Notes: a model not told the origin generated them from the letters alone. 64,000 nucleotides of DNA from Hamadaea sp013361475 (GCF_040654195.1 NZ_JBFAHM010000010.1:1-64000); one strand, 5' to 3'; positions 33,217 through 41,590 are shown, counted from the stretch's first letter. A program made the numbers and translations.

Positions 33217-33228
33217 CCGCCCACCCTA
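33217..33228 (-). promoter_or_regulatory. Predicted leaderless promoter of the M48 gene
   Basis: TAGGGT (33228-33223), 6 nt, ATG 33216. Confidence 0.55.
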
Positions 33229-33249
33229 ATTCCCACCCCCTGTTCCCCG

Positions 33250-33332
33250 CGATCATGAACTATCGGTCGTGATCGACCGGCGTGGCGTGTCCGCAGCGCC
33301 CTGATCATTCGCTCACCACCATGATCAACGCG
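33250..33332. repeat. Family B dispersed element, full-length copy 2
   Basis: Runs from CGATCATGAAC to TGATCAACGCG and aligns along about 83 bp with 4414-4496, sharing GATCGACCGGCGTG and TGTCCGCAGCG. It lies between divergent genes (M48 and SDR), just upstream of the SDR promoter. Confidence 0.75.
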
Positions 33333-33349
33333 ACGAAGTCCGCCCGAGA

Positions 33350-33362
33350 TAGGGTCGCGATC
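33350..33362 (+). promoter_or_regulatory. Predicted leaderless promoter of the SDR gene
   Basis: TAGGGT (33350-33355), 7 nt, ATG 33363. Confidence 0.5.
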
Positions 33363-34088
33363 ATGAGTGCGAAGCTGGCTGTGGTGAGCGGTGGCGGAAC
33401 GGGCATCGGCGCGGCGATCACGCGGGCGCTGGCCGAGGACGGGCACGAGGTGATCATCGCCGGGCGGCGCGAGGACCCCCTGGCGAAGGTGGCGGCCGAG
33501 GTTCCGGGCGTGACCGCGGTCGTCGCCGATCTGGCGGATCCGACGCAGGTCACCCGGGTCGCCGACGCGGTGGGCGACCGGGCGGTCGACGTGCTCGTCA
33601 ACAACGCGGGCGGGTTCGTCATGTCCGAAGGCGACTCGCTGGCCGACGAGGCGGCGATGTGGCGCCGGACGTTCGACGTCAACGTGCTGACGGCGGTGTT
33701 GCTGACGACCGCGCTGGAGACGTCTCTGCGCCGGCCGGGCGGCCGGGTGATCCTGCTCAGTTCGATCGCCGCGCAGCGTGGCGGCGCTGGGCCGTACTCC
33801 GCCGCGAAGGCGGCCCTGCACGGCTGGGTGTTCGACCTCGCCGCGCGGCTCGGCCCGGACGGCGTGACCGCCAACGTCATCTCGCCCGGGTACGTGGCCG
33901 AGACCGAGTTCTTCGGCACGCGGATGACCCCGGAAGGGCACGCGCTGCGGGTCGGGCAGACGCTCGTCGGCCGGGCCGGGGTGCCGGACGACATCGCCGC
34001 GGCCGTGCGCTGGCTCTCCGGCGCGTCCGGCGGCTATGTGACCGGGCAGATCATCGGCGTGAACGGCGGCTCTGTCCTCGGCCGCTGA
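33363..34088 (+). CDS. Short-chain dehydrogenase/reductase
   Basis: 241 aa classical SDR. Cofactor motif VVSGGGTGIGAAITRALAE (TGxxxGxG type), NNAGG, catalytic ILLSSIAAQ and PYSAAKAALHGWV (Ser, Tyr, Lys), and C-terminal GGYVTGQIIGVNGG. It oxidises or reduces an alcohol/ketone with NAD(P); the substrate is unknown. The IAGRR after the second strand suggests NADP preference. Monocistronic by layout, followed by a large inverted repeat. Confidence 0.92.
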   Translation: MSAKLAVVSGGGTGIGAAITRALAEDGHEVIIAGRREDPLAKVAAEVPGVTAVVADLADPTQVTRVADAVGDRAVDVLVNNAGGFVMSEGDSLADEAAMWRRTFDVNVLTAVLLTTALETSLRRPGGRVILLSSIAAQRGGAGPYSAAKAALHGWVFDLAARLGPDGVTANVISPGYVAETEFFGTRMTPEGHALRVGQTLVGRAGVPDDIAAAVRWLSGASGGYVTGQIIGVNGGSVLGR

Positions 34089-34113
34089 CGCCCGCCCTCG
34101 CCCGCCCGGCGTG

Positions 34114-34188
34114 GTGATCATTGCGTCAGCCAGGTTGTTTCATCGGACATTTCGCCGTGGGAAACAGCGTGACTGACGCGATGATCAC
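34114..34188. repeat. Large inverted repeat after the SDR gene
   Basis: Outer arms GTGATCATTGCGTCAG and CTGACGCGATGATCAC match in 15 of 16 positions; inner TGTTTC and GAAACA pair as well. It lies 25 nt past the SDR stop. Possible terminator; its ends (TGATCA) resemble those of family B. Confidence 0.65.
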
Positions 34189-34261
34189 GAGCGGCGGGAG
34201 GCCGAAGCGCTGCGGAGATCCGGAGTTCGTCCTAGCGTAGGGGGAACGAAGGAGGCAAGCC

Positions 34262-34501
34262 GTGAGCAATACCAGGAAGGCCGGCAATTCGAAGAACCAC
34301 CACAAGCCGGATGAATTGGCCTTTGATCTCGACCTGCGTGACCCCTCCGACGACCACGGGTACGCCGGGGAGCAGGCGCGGGAGGAGTCTCGCCAAGCGG
34401 CGATGGCCGCCCGGGAGAAGTCCATGCGGACGAAGATGTCGGTCGGTCAGGCGAACACGATGCGCCTCAAGCGGGGCAACCAGCCGCGCGGCGGCCGGTG
34501 A
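34262..34501 (+). CDS. Small basic hydrophilic protein, function unknown
   Basis: 79 aa. The GTG has GAAGGAGG 6 nt upstream, which supports it being a gene. The N-terminus is polar (KNHHKPDELAFDLDLRDP), then comes a helical charged stretch (EQAREESRQAAMAAREKS) and a basic C-terminal end. It has no signal peptide or membrane segment. Family not recognised. Convergent with the NYN gene, 2 nt apart. Confidence 0.6.
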   Translation: MSNTRKAGNSKNHHKPDELAFDLDLRDPSDDHGYAGEQAREESRQAAMAAREKSMRTKMSVGQANTMRLKRGNQPRGGR

Positions 34502-34503
34502 CC

Positions 34504-35907
34504 CTAACCGCGCGCGACCCGGCGTAGCAGCGAATCCGCCGCCATGGGGTACGCCCCGTGGCGGCGTACGCCGTCGGCGACCTCCCGATCGGAGGAGACG
34601 ACCACGATCGGGCGCCCCGCCGGTTCGGCCCGGACCAGCCGCCGGACCAACTCGTCGGCGGTCTCTCCCTTGCGGGAGAACAGCACCCGCAGCCCACGCG
34701 GGTTCGGCGGCAGCCCGTGCACCTTCTCGGCGCCGTCGAAGACCACGGTGACCTCGGCCCGAGTCTGCGCGCCGAGCGCACCCAGCGCCGTGATCAGCCG
34801 CGTACGCTGCTGCTCCAGCGACATCTCGGGATAGCCGCGCTTCGTCACGTTGTAGCCGTCGACGATCAGATGCACCTTCGGCAACGCCAGCAGCTGATCG
34901 AGGCGGCCGGGATCGTCCTGGCTCTGGGCGCGCGCGGACGGGCCGGCACCGGCCGGGCGGTCGGCGTACTGCTCCGCCGTCGCGTCGGCCGGCAGGATCG
35001 TCGCCGGGTCGAGGGCCAGTTCCCGGCGCAGCCCGACGGCGGCCTGCCCGATCGTCTCCAGCAACAGCCACAGCCGCGCCTCGTCCACCGCTCGCTGCTG
35101 CCGGGCGTCCTGCCGGGCGGTGGAGGTCGACGCCTCCGCCTCGGCCAGCTTCGCCCGCAACCGGCGCAGTTCGGCGTCGTGGTCGGCGGTGTTCTTGGCT
35201 AGCCGCCCGCGTTCGGCCGCGAGCGAGTCGGTGGCCTTCTTCAGGGCCGCCTGCGCCTCCCGCAGGGCCTTCGCGGTGCCCCGAGACTCCTCCCGGACCG
35301 CGCTCAGCTCCTGGTGCGCCTTGGCCAGCTCGTCCCGCAGCTTCTCCACTTCGACGCGGGCGACGGCGCGATCGTGTTCGGCCCGCTGTGCCCTTGATTC
35401 GGCCGCCTGCAGCACCTCGCCGACGGCGGCGCTCTCCGCCTCGAGGCGTACCGCGTGCTCGGCGGCGTCGAGCAGGTCGCGCCAGCCGGCCGGACGAGCG
35501 AGGTACGCCAGCGCGGCGACCTCGACGGGGTCGGCCGCCGCGGGCGACACTCCGTCGACAACGGCGGCGCCCAGGTCTCCGGCCTCGGTGACGACCCGCT
35601 GGCTGACCCGCTGGCGGAAGATGGGATCGGCGGTGAGGTGAGCGGCGATGACCGGGCCGCCCATCCGGGCGCGGCGGTTGGGGGCGAACTTGGCCACCTT
35701 GCGCAGGGGGACCGACAACTCGTCCTGCGGAATGCCGGCGAGCACCGCGGCGGTGAGCGTGATCACTCGCTGGCGCACCGGCTCGGGCAGAATGGGCTCC
35801 GGCTGAAAGTCCAGGTCGTCGCCGGTCTCGTCGGGTGCGGCGGGGTCGGCGGGCACGCCGGAGACGCCGCCCGGATCCGGGCGGCCGGTCAGCTCCGGCT
35901 CCGACAT
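34504..35907 (-). CDS. NYN (YacP-like) domain protein with coiled coil
   Basis: 467 aa. A helical N-terminal domain (residues 1-160) is followed by a long coiled coil (about 165-285, e.g. VEKLRDELAKAHQELSAV). The C-terminal NYN/PIN-like nuclease domain has VHLIVDGYNVTKRGYPE (first Asp), VTVVFDGAEKVHG (second Asp) and VVVSSDREVADGVRRHGA (third Asp), which are the metal-binding residues of RNases of this fold. It is predicted to act on RNA. ATG 35907 has GGAGAG just upstream. Divergent from the DEDDh nuclease gene. Confidence 0.82.
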   Translation of the reverse strand: MSEPELTGRPDPGGVSGVPADPAAPDETGDDLDFQPEPILPEPVRQRVITLTAAVLAGIPQDELSVPLRKVAKFAPNRRARMGGPVIAAHLTADPIFRQRVSQRVVTEAGDLGAAVVDGVSPAAADPVEVAALAYLARPAGWRDLLDAAEHAVRLEAESAAVGEVLQAAESRAQRAEHDRAVARVEVEKLRDELAKAHQELSAVREESRGTAKALREAQAALKKATDSLAAERGRLAKNTADHDAELRRLRAKLAEAEASTSTARQDARQQRAVDEARLWLLLETIGQAAVGLRRELALDPATILPADATAEQYADRPAGAGPSARAQSQDDPGRLDQLLALPKVHLIVDGYNVTKRGYPEMSLEQQRTRLITALGALGAQTRAEVTVVFDGAEKVHGLPPNPRGLRVLFSRKGETADELVRRLVRAEPAGRPIVVVSSDREVADGVRRHGAYPMAADSLLRRVARG

Positions 35908-35968
35908 CTCTCCAGTCTCCCACCTCGGCGGGCCGCACGACGAGGCATCTTCTGTCACACCCGCCCCA

Positions 35969-35981
35969 TATGGTGCGCTGC
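35969..35981 (+). promoter_or_regulatory. Predicted leaderless promoter of the DEDDh/GIY-YIG nuclease gene
   Basis: TATGGT (35969-35974), 7 nt, GTG 35982. The nearby ATG at 35970 lies inside this box, which argues for the GTG. Confidence 0.45.
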
Positions 35982-37766
35982 GTGCCGTCCGGACTCCCCC
36001 GTGCCGACCCGTCGGGTCGGACGAGCCGCCCGATCCCCGAGCAGCTCACCGTCGACCTTATCCTCGATGATCCGTTCGCGCAGGATCTGATCCACACCAC
36101 GTTCGTCGTCCTCGACCTCGAGACGACCGGGGGCAGCCCGCACGACGGCGACGGGATCACCGAGGTCGGCGCGGTCAAGGTGCGGGGCGGCGAGGAGCTG
36201 GGGCGGTTCGCCACATTGGTCAATCCGGGTCATCCCATTCCACCGTTCATCACGGTGCTGACCGGGATCACCACCGCGATGGTCACCCCGGCGCCGAAGA
36301 TCGAGGCGGTGCTGCCGGGGCTGCTGGAGTTCCTCCGGGACGCGGTCGTCGTCGCCCACAACGCGCCCTATGACGTCGGGTTCCTCAAAGCCGCCTGTGC
36401 GCGGCACGGCTACACGTGGCCGAATCCGCGGGTGCTCGACACCGCCGCGCTCGCCCGCCGGGTGCTGATCCGCGACGAGGTGCCCAACCGGAAGCTGGGC
36501 ACGCTGGCGGCCTACCTGCGGACCGAGCACCAGCCCAACCACCGGGCCTTCGACGACGCACTGGCCACGGTGGACGTCCTGCACGCCCTGATCGGCCGGC
36601 TGGGCAGCTTCAAGGTGCGGACACTCGGCGACGCCATCGAGTTCACCAAGGCGGTCACGCCGACGCAGCGGGCCAAACGCGGGCTGGCCGACGGGTTGCC
36701 GCACGCGCCCGGCGTCTACATCTTCCGGGCCGCCGACAACCGGGCGCTCTACGTCGGCACCTCCGGCGACATCGCGACTCGCGTACGCACATATTTCACC
36801 GCCGCCGAGAAGCGGGCCCGGATGTCGGAGATGATCCACATCGCGGAGCGCGTGGAGGCGGTCGTCTGCGCGCACGCCCTCGAAGCCCAGGTACGCGAAC
36901 TGCGCCTCATCGCAGCGCACGCGCCGCCCTACAATCGGCGGTCGAAGTTCCCCGAGCGGGCCTGGTGGGTCCGGCTGACCGACGAGCCGTTCCCCCGGTT
37001 GTCCGTCGTACGCGAGCCGGGCGGCGGCCGGGCGAGCCTCGGCCCCTTCGCCGGACGGCAGGCGGCGCAGGCCGCAGTGGACGCCTGTCACGAGGCGCTG
37101 CCGCTGCGGCAGTGCACGGCGAAGTTGTCGGCGCGTAAGCCGTCGGCCACTTGTGCGCTGGCCGAGCTGGGCCGGTGTCCCGCGCCCTGTGAACTGCGAG
37201 TCGACCCCGACGAGTACGCGACGCTGGCGGCCGACCCGTTCGCCACGTCGGTGACCGGCGACCCCGGTCCGGTGGTCGACCGGCTGATGGCGCGGCTGAA
37301 GGTGCTGGCCGACGCGCAGCGGTTCGAGGAGGCGGCGGCGTTGCGCGGGCGGCTGGCCGCGTTCCTGCGGGCCGTCATCCGGATGCAACGGCTCTCGGCG
37401 GTGACCCGCATCGACGAGCTCGTCGCGGCTCGGCGGGACGCCAAAGGCGGCTGGGAGATCGCGATCGTCCGGCATGGGCGGCTCGCGGCGGCCATCACGG
37501 CGCCGGTCGGGACGCACCCGAGGATCAGCCTGGAGACGGCCCGTCTCACCGCCGAGACCGTACGCCCCGCGGCCGCCGGTCCGATCCCGTGCGCCACGGC
37601 CGAGGAGACGGAACGGATTCTGGATTGGCTGGAGCGCCCGGAGACCCGGCTCGTCGAAGTCTCCGCCGACTGGGCGTCACCAATTGGTGGCGCAGCGCGA
37701 CTAAAACCCCTGTTGGCGAGGCTCGACGCCGCTTCCACGACACGGATCGTGAACGAAAGCCCATGA
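35982..37766 (+). CDS. DEDDh exonuclease fused to UvrC-like GIY-YIG nuclease (Rv2191 type)
   Basis: 594 aa. Exonuclease domain (DNA polymerase III epsilon-like): VVLDLETTGGSP, VVAHNAPYDVGFL and NHRAFDDALATVD, giving all of DEDDh. Then a GIY-YIG endonuclease: APGVYIFRAADNRALYVGTS with RVRTYF and PYNRRSKFP, and a UvrB-binding-like helical hairpin near RFEEAAALRGRL. It resembles UvrC N-terminal parts (Cho) joined to a proofreading exonuclease and suggests DNA repair. It lacks UvrC's C-terminal RNase H and HhH domains. The TrpD/ctaE neighbourhood is shared with mycobacteria. Confidence 0.9.
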   Translation: MPSGLPRADPSGRTSRPIPEQLTVDLILDDPFAQDLIHTTFVVLDLETTGGSPHDGDGITEVGAVKVRGGEELGRFATLVNPGHPIPPFITVLTGITTAMVTPAPKIEAVLPGLLEFLRDAVVVAHNAPYDVGFLKAACARHGYTWPNPRVLDTAALARRVLIRDEVPNRKLGTLAAYLRTEHQPNHRAFDDALATVDVLHALIGRLGSFKVRTLGDAIEFTKAVTPTQRAKRGLADGLPHAPGVYIFRAADNRALYVGTSGDIATRVRTYFTAAEKRARMSEMIHIAERVEAVVCAHALEAQVRELRLIAAHAPPYNRRSKFPERAWWVRLTDEPFPRLSVVREPGGGRASLGPFAGRQAAQAAVDACHEALPLRQCTAKLSARKPSATCALAELGRCPAPCELRVDPDEYATLAADPFATSVTGDPGPVVDRLMARLKVLADAQRFEEAAALRGRLAAFLRAVIRMQRLSAVTRIDELVAARRDAKGGWEIAIVRHGRLAAAITAPVGTHPRISLETARLTAETVRPAAAGPIPCATAEETERILDWLERPETRLVEVSADWASPIGGAARLKPLLARLDAASTTRIVNESP

Positions 37767-37770
37767 GGTA

Positions 37771-37804
37771 TTGACCGAAAGTCCGACACGTTCGTTACTA
37801 GTCT
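37771..37804 (+). promoter_or_regulatory. Possible promoter of the RSH gene
   Basis: An unusually AT-rich patch. TTGACC at 37771-37776 and TACTAG/TAGTCT boxes at 37796-37804 give a spacing of 19-22 bp, somewhat long for sigma-A. The leader to the ATG at 37900 would be about 90 nt. Confidence 0.35.
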
Positions 37805-37899
37805 TAAGAACGCGAGGAGCCCCCGTTCCGAAGGAACTCTTGACGCACCGTTGCGTAGGAACGTCATGAGCACCGTCCGCCACAAGGGAGGTGTCCATT

Positions 37900-39819
37900 A
37901 TGGATGTCAATGCCACCTTGGGCACCACGCCGATATCCGGCCGGGTGCGCTCCTGGTTCGCGGCCCCGGACCGGTTGGGCCGGCCCGCGCCCAGCATCAG
38001 TCCCATGGCCGCACTGGTACGCGCGCATCGGCAGGTGCACCCGGGAGCGGACACGACGGTCGTGCGGAAGGCATACGTGACGGCCAAGCGGTCGCACGAC
38101 GGCCAGTTCCGCAAGAGCGGTGAGCCCTACGTCACGCATCCGGTCGCGGTCGCCCAGATCCTGGCCGACCTCGGGATGGACACGACGACCCTGGTCGCCG
38201 CGCTCCTCCACGACACCGTCGAGGACACGCCCTACACTCTGGAGCTGCTGCGCGAGGACTTCGGCGACGAGGTGGCGCACCTGGTCGACGGCGTGACCAA
38301 GTTCGACAAGGGTCACTTCGGAGCGATCGCCGAGGCCGAGACCATCCGGAAGATGATGGTGGCCGCCCGCCGCGACGTCCGGGTCCTCGTCATCAAGCTC
38401 GCCGACCGCCTCCACAACATGCGAACGCTCGACGCCCGCTCCCCCGCCTCTCGCGCCCGCATCGCGGGCGCGACGCGTGAGGTGCTCGTCCCACTCTGCG
38501 ACCGACTCGGCATCCAGGTCCTCAAGCGGGAGCTGGAGGACGTCGTCCTGGAGTACCTGGAGCCGGAGACGTTCGCCGAGATCGACAAGGTCGTCCAGGA
38601 GCGTCCGCTCTGGAAGGACTTCCTCGACCACATCATCCTGACCACCGAGCACGCCCTGCGCGTCGACGAGGTCCGCGGCGAGGTCCAGCCCCGGCACCGG
38701 CACCACTACACGATCTGGCGGGACACCCGCGCGGTCGGGGACAACATCAAGCCCCTGGACATGCCCCGCATCGTGGTCCTCCTCGAGGGACCGGACACCG
38801 AGTGTTACACCGCGCTGGGCGCCATCCACCGCACCTTCCGCCCGGTGCCGGGCCGGTTCAAGGACTACATCGCGTCGCCCAAGAACAACCTCTATCGCTC
38901 CCTGCACACGACCGTGCTCGGCCCGGACAGCCGCCCGGTCGAGGTGCTCATCCGCACCCAGCAGATGCACCGCGACGTCGAATACGGCATCATCTCCCGG
39001 TTCCGGTTCCCGCCGAACCGCGTACTGTCCGACAAGGTCAGCGCCTCCATCGGGCAGGCCCTCACCAGTGCGCCCGTCATCGCGCTCGGCAAGCGACTGC
39101 CGGACGCCCTGCGCCGTCCCCTCGCCGGTGCGCTCGGCAAGCTGACCGGCGACGCTCAGGACGCCCGCGCCGCCGCCGCGGAAGCCGCCGAGACCGCCGA
39201 CCTCGAATGGCTGCGCCGCGTACTGGACCTGGAACAGGACACCTCCAACGCCGCGCACTTCGTGCGATCGCTGCGCAGCGACCTCGCCGAGACGCAGATC
39301 CAGGTCATCGCCCGGGGCCGCACCGTCGTCCTGCCCAGCGGCTCGACCCCCGTCGACGTCGCGTACGAGTTCGGGCCGACGGTCGGCGACCGCATCCTCT
39401 CGGTCGCGGTGAACGGCGAGATGGCCGCCCTGTCGACGGCGCTGGTCGACGGCGACGTCGTCGAGATCATCGAGGCCGCCCCCGGTCAGCCGTGCGGGCC
39501 CTTCGAGGAATGGCTCACCTTCGCCAAATCGCCGAAGGCCCGGGTCTACCTGCGGAGGCGGTTCCGCTCCTACTCCGCCGACGACGTCCCCTCGGGCACC
39601 ATCACCGACCGCATCGCGATCGGCCGGGCCGCGCTCGGGTTGGCGCTGCGCCGCCGATCCCGGGGGCTCGCCGACGACGAGTGGCTGGTCAAGCTGGCCG
39701 AGCACCTCGACTTTCCCGACCTCGACACCATGCTGGTGACCATCGCCGAGCACCGGATGAGCGCCGACACCGCCGTCGACAAGCTCATCCAGCTGGTCGA
39801 TCACGGTCCCACCGGCTGA
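37900..39819 (+). CDS. RelA/SpoT homologue, bifunctional-type (p)ppGpp synthetase/hydrolase without ACT domain
   Basis: 639 aa; full RSH proteins are usually 720-840. The hydrolase HD domain has THPVAVAQIL and LLHDTVED (H104, D105, E108, D109). The synthetase has PGRFKDYIASPKNNLYRSLH; RFKD fits the R-x-K-D signature of bifunctional enzymes. A TGS domain starts near VVLPSGSTPVDVAYEFG (about residue 473). The C-terminal ACT and zinc-finger regions are missing. The synthetase end EVLIRTQQMHRDVEYGIISRF lacks the usual AAHW. ATG 37900 has AAGGGAGG upstream. Probably a second RSH beside a main relA elsewhere. Confidence 0.88.
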   Translation: MDVNATLGTTPISGRVRSWFAAPDRLGRPAPSISPMAALVRAHRQVHPGADTTVVRKAYVTAKRSHDGQFRKSGEPYVTHPVAVAQILADLGMDTTTLVAALLHDTVEDTPYTLELLREDFGDEVAHLVDGVTKFDKGHFGAIAEAETIRKMMVAARRDVRVLVIKLADRLHNMRTLDARSPASRARIAGATREVLVPLCDRLGIQVLKRELEDVVLEYLEPETFAEIDKVVQERPLWKDFLDHIILTTEHALRVDEVRGEVQPRHRHHYTIWRDTRAVGDNIKPLDMPRIVVLLEGPDTECYTALGAIHRTFRPVPGRFKDYIASPKNNLYRSLHTTVLGPDSRPVEVLIRTQQMHRDVEYGIISRFRFPPNRVLSDKVSASIGQALTSAPVIALGKRLPDALRRPLAGALGKLTGDAQDARAAAAEAAETADLEWLRRVLDLEQDTSNAAHFVRSLRSDLAETQIQVIARGRTVVLPSGSTPVDVAYEFGPTVGDRILSVAVNGEMAALSTALVDGDVVEIIEAAPGQPCGPFEEWLTFAKSPKARVYLRRRFRSYSADDVPSGTITDRIAIGRAALGLALRRRSRGLADDEWLVKLAEHLDFPDLDTMLVTIAEHRMSADTAVDKLIQLVDHGPTG

Positions 39820-39839
39820 AGCCGCGGCCCGAGATTCGC

Positions 39840-39851
39840 TACAGTCTCCCA
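39840..39851 (+). promoter_or_regulatory. Predicted leaderless promoter of the NUDIX operon
   Basis: TACAGT (39840-39845), 6 nt, GTG 39852. Confidence 0.55.
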
Positions 39852-40421
39852 GTGAGCCCACGCCGTTCCGCCCTGCGTACCCGGCTGACCGCGATCGGCT
39901 ACGGGATCTTCTACCGGCTGCCGCACAAGACCCGCCTGCGCCTCGTCCGCCTCGCGACCCCGAAGTACACCGTCGGCGCGGTCATCCTCGTCTTCGACGT
40001 GGGCGCCGACCCTGACGGCCCCCCGCGACGCATCTTGTTGCTGCGCCAGCCGCCTGGCCGGGGCTGGACGCTGCCGGCCGGGTTGCTCAACCGGGGCGAG
40101 ACGCCGCTCGAAGGGGCGGTACGCGAGGCCGCCGAGGAGACGGGGATCGAGTTCAGCCCGGAGCAGCTGGTCCCGGCCGCGCCGAACGCCGTCGTGCACA
40201 CCAACGGGCGCTGGATCGACACGGTGTTCACCGCCCGGGTCGACGCCGAGGCGGTCAAGCTCTCGGTCGACGGAGCCGAGGTCTGGGAGGCCGCCTGGCA
40301 TCCGCTCGACGAGCTGCCGAAACTGACCGTCGCGACTGGACGGCTCCTGAGCAACTACGGCGTCGTCCCGGCCGACCGGCCTGCCGGTGGCTCGCCGGAG
40401 AGGCTCCCCGGCCATGGCTGA
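39852..40421 (+). CDS. NUDIX hydrolase
   Basis: 189 aa. The NUDIX box is complete: GLLNRGETPLEGAVREAAEE then TGI (G-x5-E-x7-REUxEExGU). The N-terminal 40 residues are basic and may bind the membrane or nucleic acid. It hydrolyses a nucleoside diphosphate linked to another group; the substrate is unknown. The stop overlaps the start of the nucleotidyltransferase gene by 8 nt, so the pair is coupled, which suggests a nucleotide-sugar link. Confidence 0.9.
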   Translation: MSPRRSALRTRLTAIGYGIFYRLPHKTRLRLVRLATPKYTVGAVILVFDVGADPDGPPRRILLLRQPPGRGWTLPAGLLNRGETPLEGAVREAAEETGIEFSPEQLVPAAPNAVVHTNGRWIDTVFTARVDAEAVKLSVDGAEVWEAAWHPLDELPKLTVATGRLLSNYGVVPADRPAGGSPERLPGHG

Positions 40422-41232
40422 GCTGGCCGCGATCGTGCTCGCCGCGGGCGAGGGCAGTCGCCTTCGTCCACTGACGACGCTGCGGCCGAAGGCCCTGTGC
40501 CCGGTCGGCAACGTCCCCATGCTCGACCGCGCGCTCGCGCTGCTGGACGAGATCGGCCTGGCCGGCCCGGATCGGGTCGCGGTCAACGCCTGCTGGCTGG
40601 GTGACCAGATCGCCGAGCACGTCGGCGACCGTGCGCACGTGAGCGTCGAGAAGGACCTGCTCGGCAGCGCGGGCAGCGTCGGGCACCTGCGCGACTGGGT
40701 CGACGGGCGACCGGTGCTCGTGATGAACGCCGACGCGTACTTCTCCGCCGACGTCACCATCTCCGCGCTCGTCGAGGACTGGGACGGCGAACGCCTGCGG
40801 ATGCTCGGCCAGCGGCACGTGGGCGGCGTCGGCGAGTTCGGGGCCTATGACTTCGCGGGCATGTCGCTGCTCCCGGCCGCGACGGCGGCGTCCCTGCCCG
40901 CGGACCATGGAGATCTGGTACGCCTGGCGTGGCGACCGGCCGAGGCGGCGGGGACGCTGGACGTGATCCGGTTGCACGGCCTCTACCTGGACTGCGGCAC
41001 TCCCCGCAGTTACCTGCACGCGAATCTGCTCGAGGTCGAGGAGAGCCTGATCGCCCCGGACGCGGTCGTCACCGGCGATGTCCGGCGTAGCGTCGTCGGC
41101 GAGGGGGCCACCGTCCACGGTGACGTCAGCGATTGCGTCGTCTGGCCCGGATCGCAGGTCGCCGAGGGCGAGCGCCTGAGCCGGGCGGTACGCGCGCAGG
41201 ATCTCACAGTGCGAGTAGAGTCACGCTCGTGA
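40414..41232 (+). CDS. Sugar-phosphate nucleotidyltransferase
   Basis: 272 aa. The signature IVLAAGEGSRLRPLTTLRPK is the NTP-binding loop of the GT-A-like transferases, followed by PVGNVPMLDRAL, VMNADAYFS (metal Asp) and C-terminal left-handed-helix-like repeats (IAPDAVVTGDV, VVGEGATVHGDV). It resembles ManC/GlmU-type enzymes that make NDP-sugars from sugar 1-phosphates. Which sugar is unclear. It overlaps the NUDIX gene before and the RAM gene after (GTGA). Confidence 0.88.
   Translation: MAELAAIVLAAGEGSRLRPLTTLRPKALCPVGNVPMLDRALALLDEIGLAGPDRVAVNACWLGDQIAEHVGDRAHVSVEKDLLGSAGSVGHLRDWVDGRPVLVMNADAYFSADVTISALVEDWDGERLRMLGQRHVGGVGEFGAYDFAGMSLLPAATAASLPADHGDLVRLAWRPAEAAGTLDVIRLHGLYLDCGTPRSYLHANLLEVEESLIAPDAVVTGDVRRSVVGEGATVHGDVSDCVVWPGSQVAEGERLSRAVRAQDLTVRVESRS
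41216..41228 (+). promoter_or_regulatory. Possible internal leaderless promoter of the RAM gene
   Basis: TAGAGT (41216-41221), 7 nt, GTG 41229. It lies in the last codons of the previous gene, so it may be chance. Confidence 0.35.
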
Positions 41233-41510
41233 TCACCGCGATTGTTCTCATCGACTGTGCCACCGACTCGATCCCTGAGGTCGCCGCGACGCTGGCCGAT
41301 CTGCCCGGGGTGAGCGAGGTCTACTCGGTGGCGGGCAGCGTCGATCTCATCGCCGTCGTGCGGGTGAAGGAGTTCGAGCAGATCGCCGAGGTCATCGCCG
41401 CCGGCATCTCGAAGACTCCGGGAGTGGTCGGCACCGACACGCACATCGCGTTCCGGGCGTACTCGCGGCACGACCTCGAGGAGACGTTCTCGATCGGCTT
41501 CCCCGCCTGA
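41229..41510 (+). CDS. Stand-alone Lrp/AsnC ligand-binding (RAM) domain protein
   Basis: 93 aa. The whole protein is one RAM domain: AIVLIDCATDSIPEVAATL, LPGVSEVYSVAGSVDLIAVV and ISKTPGVVGTDTHIAF. There is no HTH. In Lrp/AsnC proteins this domain binds amino acids and sets oligomer state, so this one may bind an amino acid and act on a partner. The GTG overlaps the preceding stop (GTGA). Similar genes lie near respiratory genes in streptomycetes, to my recollection. Confidence 0.85.
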   Translation: MITAIVLIDCATDSIPEVAATLADLPGVSEVYSVAGSVDLIAVVRVKEFEQIAEVIAAGISKTPGVVGTDTHIAFRAYSRHDLEETFSIGFPA

Positions 41511-41536
41511 CCCTACCCGTCGGTAACATTTTGGGC

Positions 41537-41559
41537 TGACTGCACTCCTGGCGGCTCGG
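41537..41559 (-). repeat. Inverted copy of the intergenic motif at 14807
   Basis: The minus strand reads CCGAGCCGCCAGGAGTGC then AGTCA, matching 14807-14828 with one mismatch and 14835-14852 exactly over 18 nt. It lies 32-54 nt before the alpha/beta-hydrolase start at 41591. Confidence 0.6.
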
Positions 41560-41577
41560 CCGAGAGCCTCCCCGGCA

Positions 41578-41590
41578 TACGCTGGTCGCC
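41578..41590 (+). promoter_or_regulatory. Predicted leaderless promoter of the 41591 hydrolase
   Basis: TACGCT (41578-41583), 7 nt, ATG 41591. The conserved 23-bp motif ends 18 nt upstream of the box, where an activator or repressor would bind. Confidence 0.5.
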
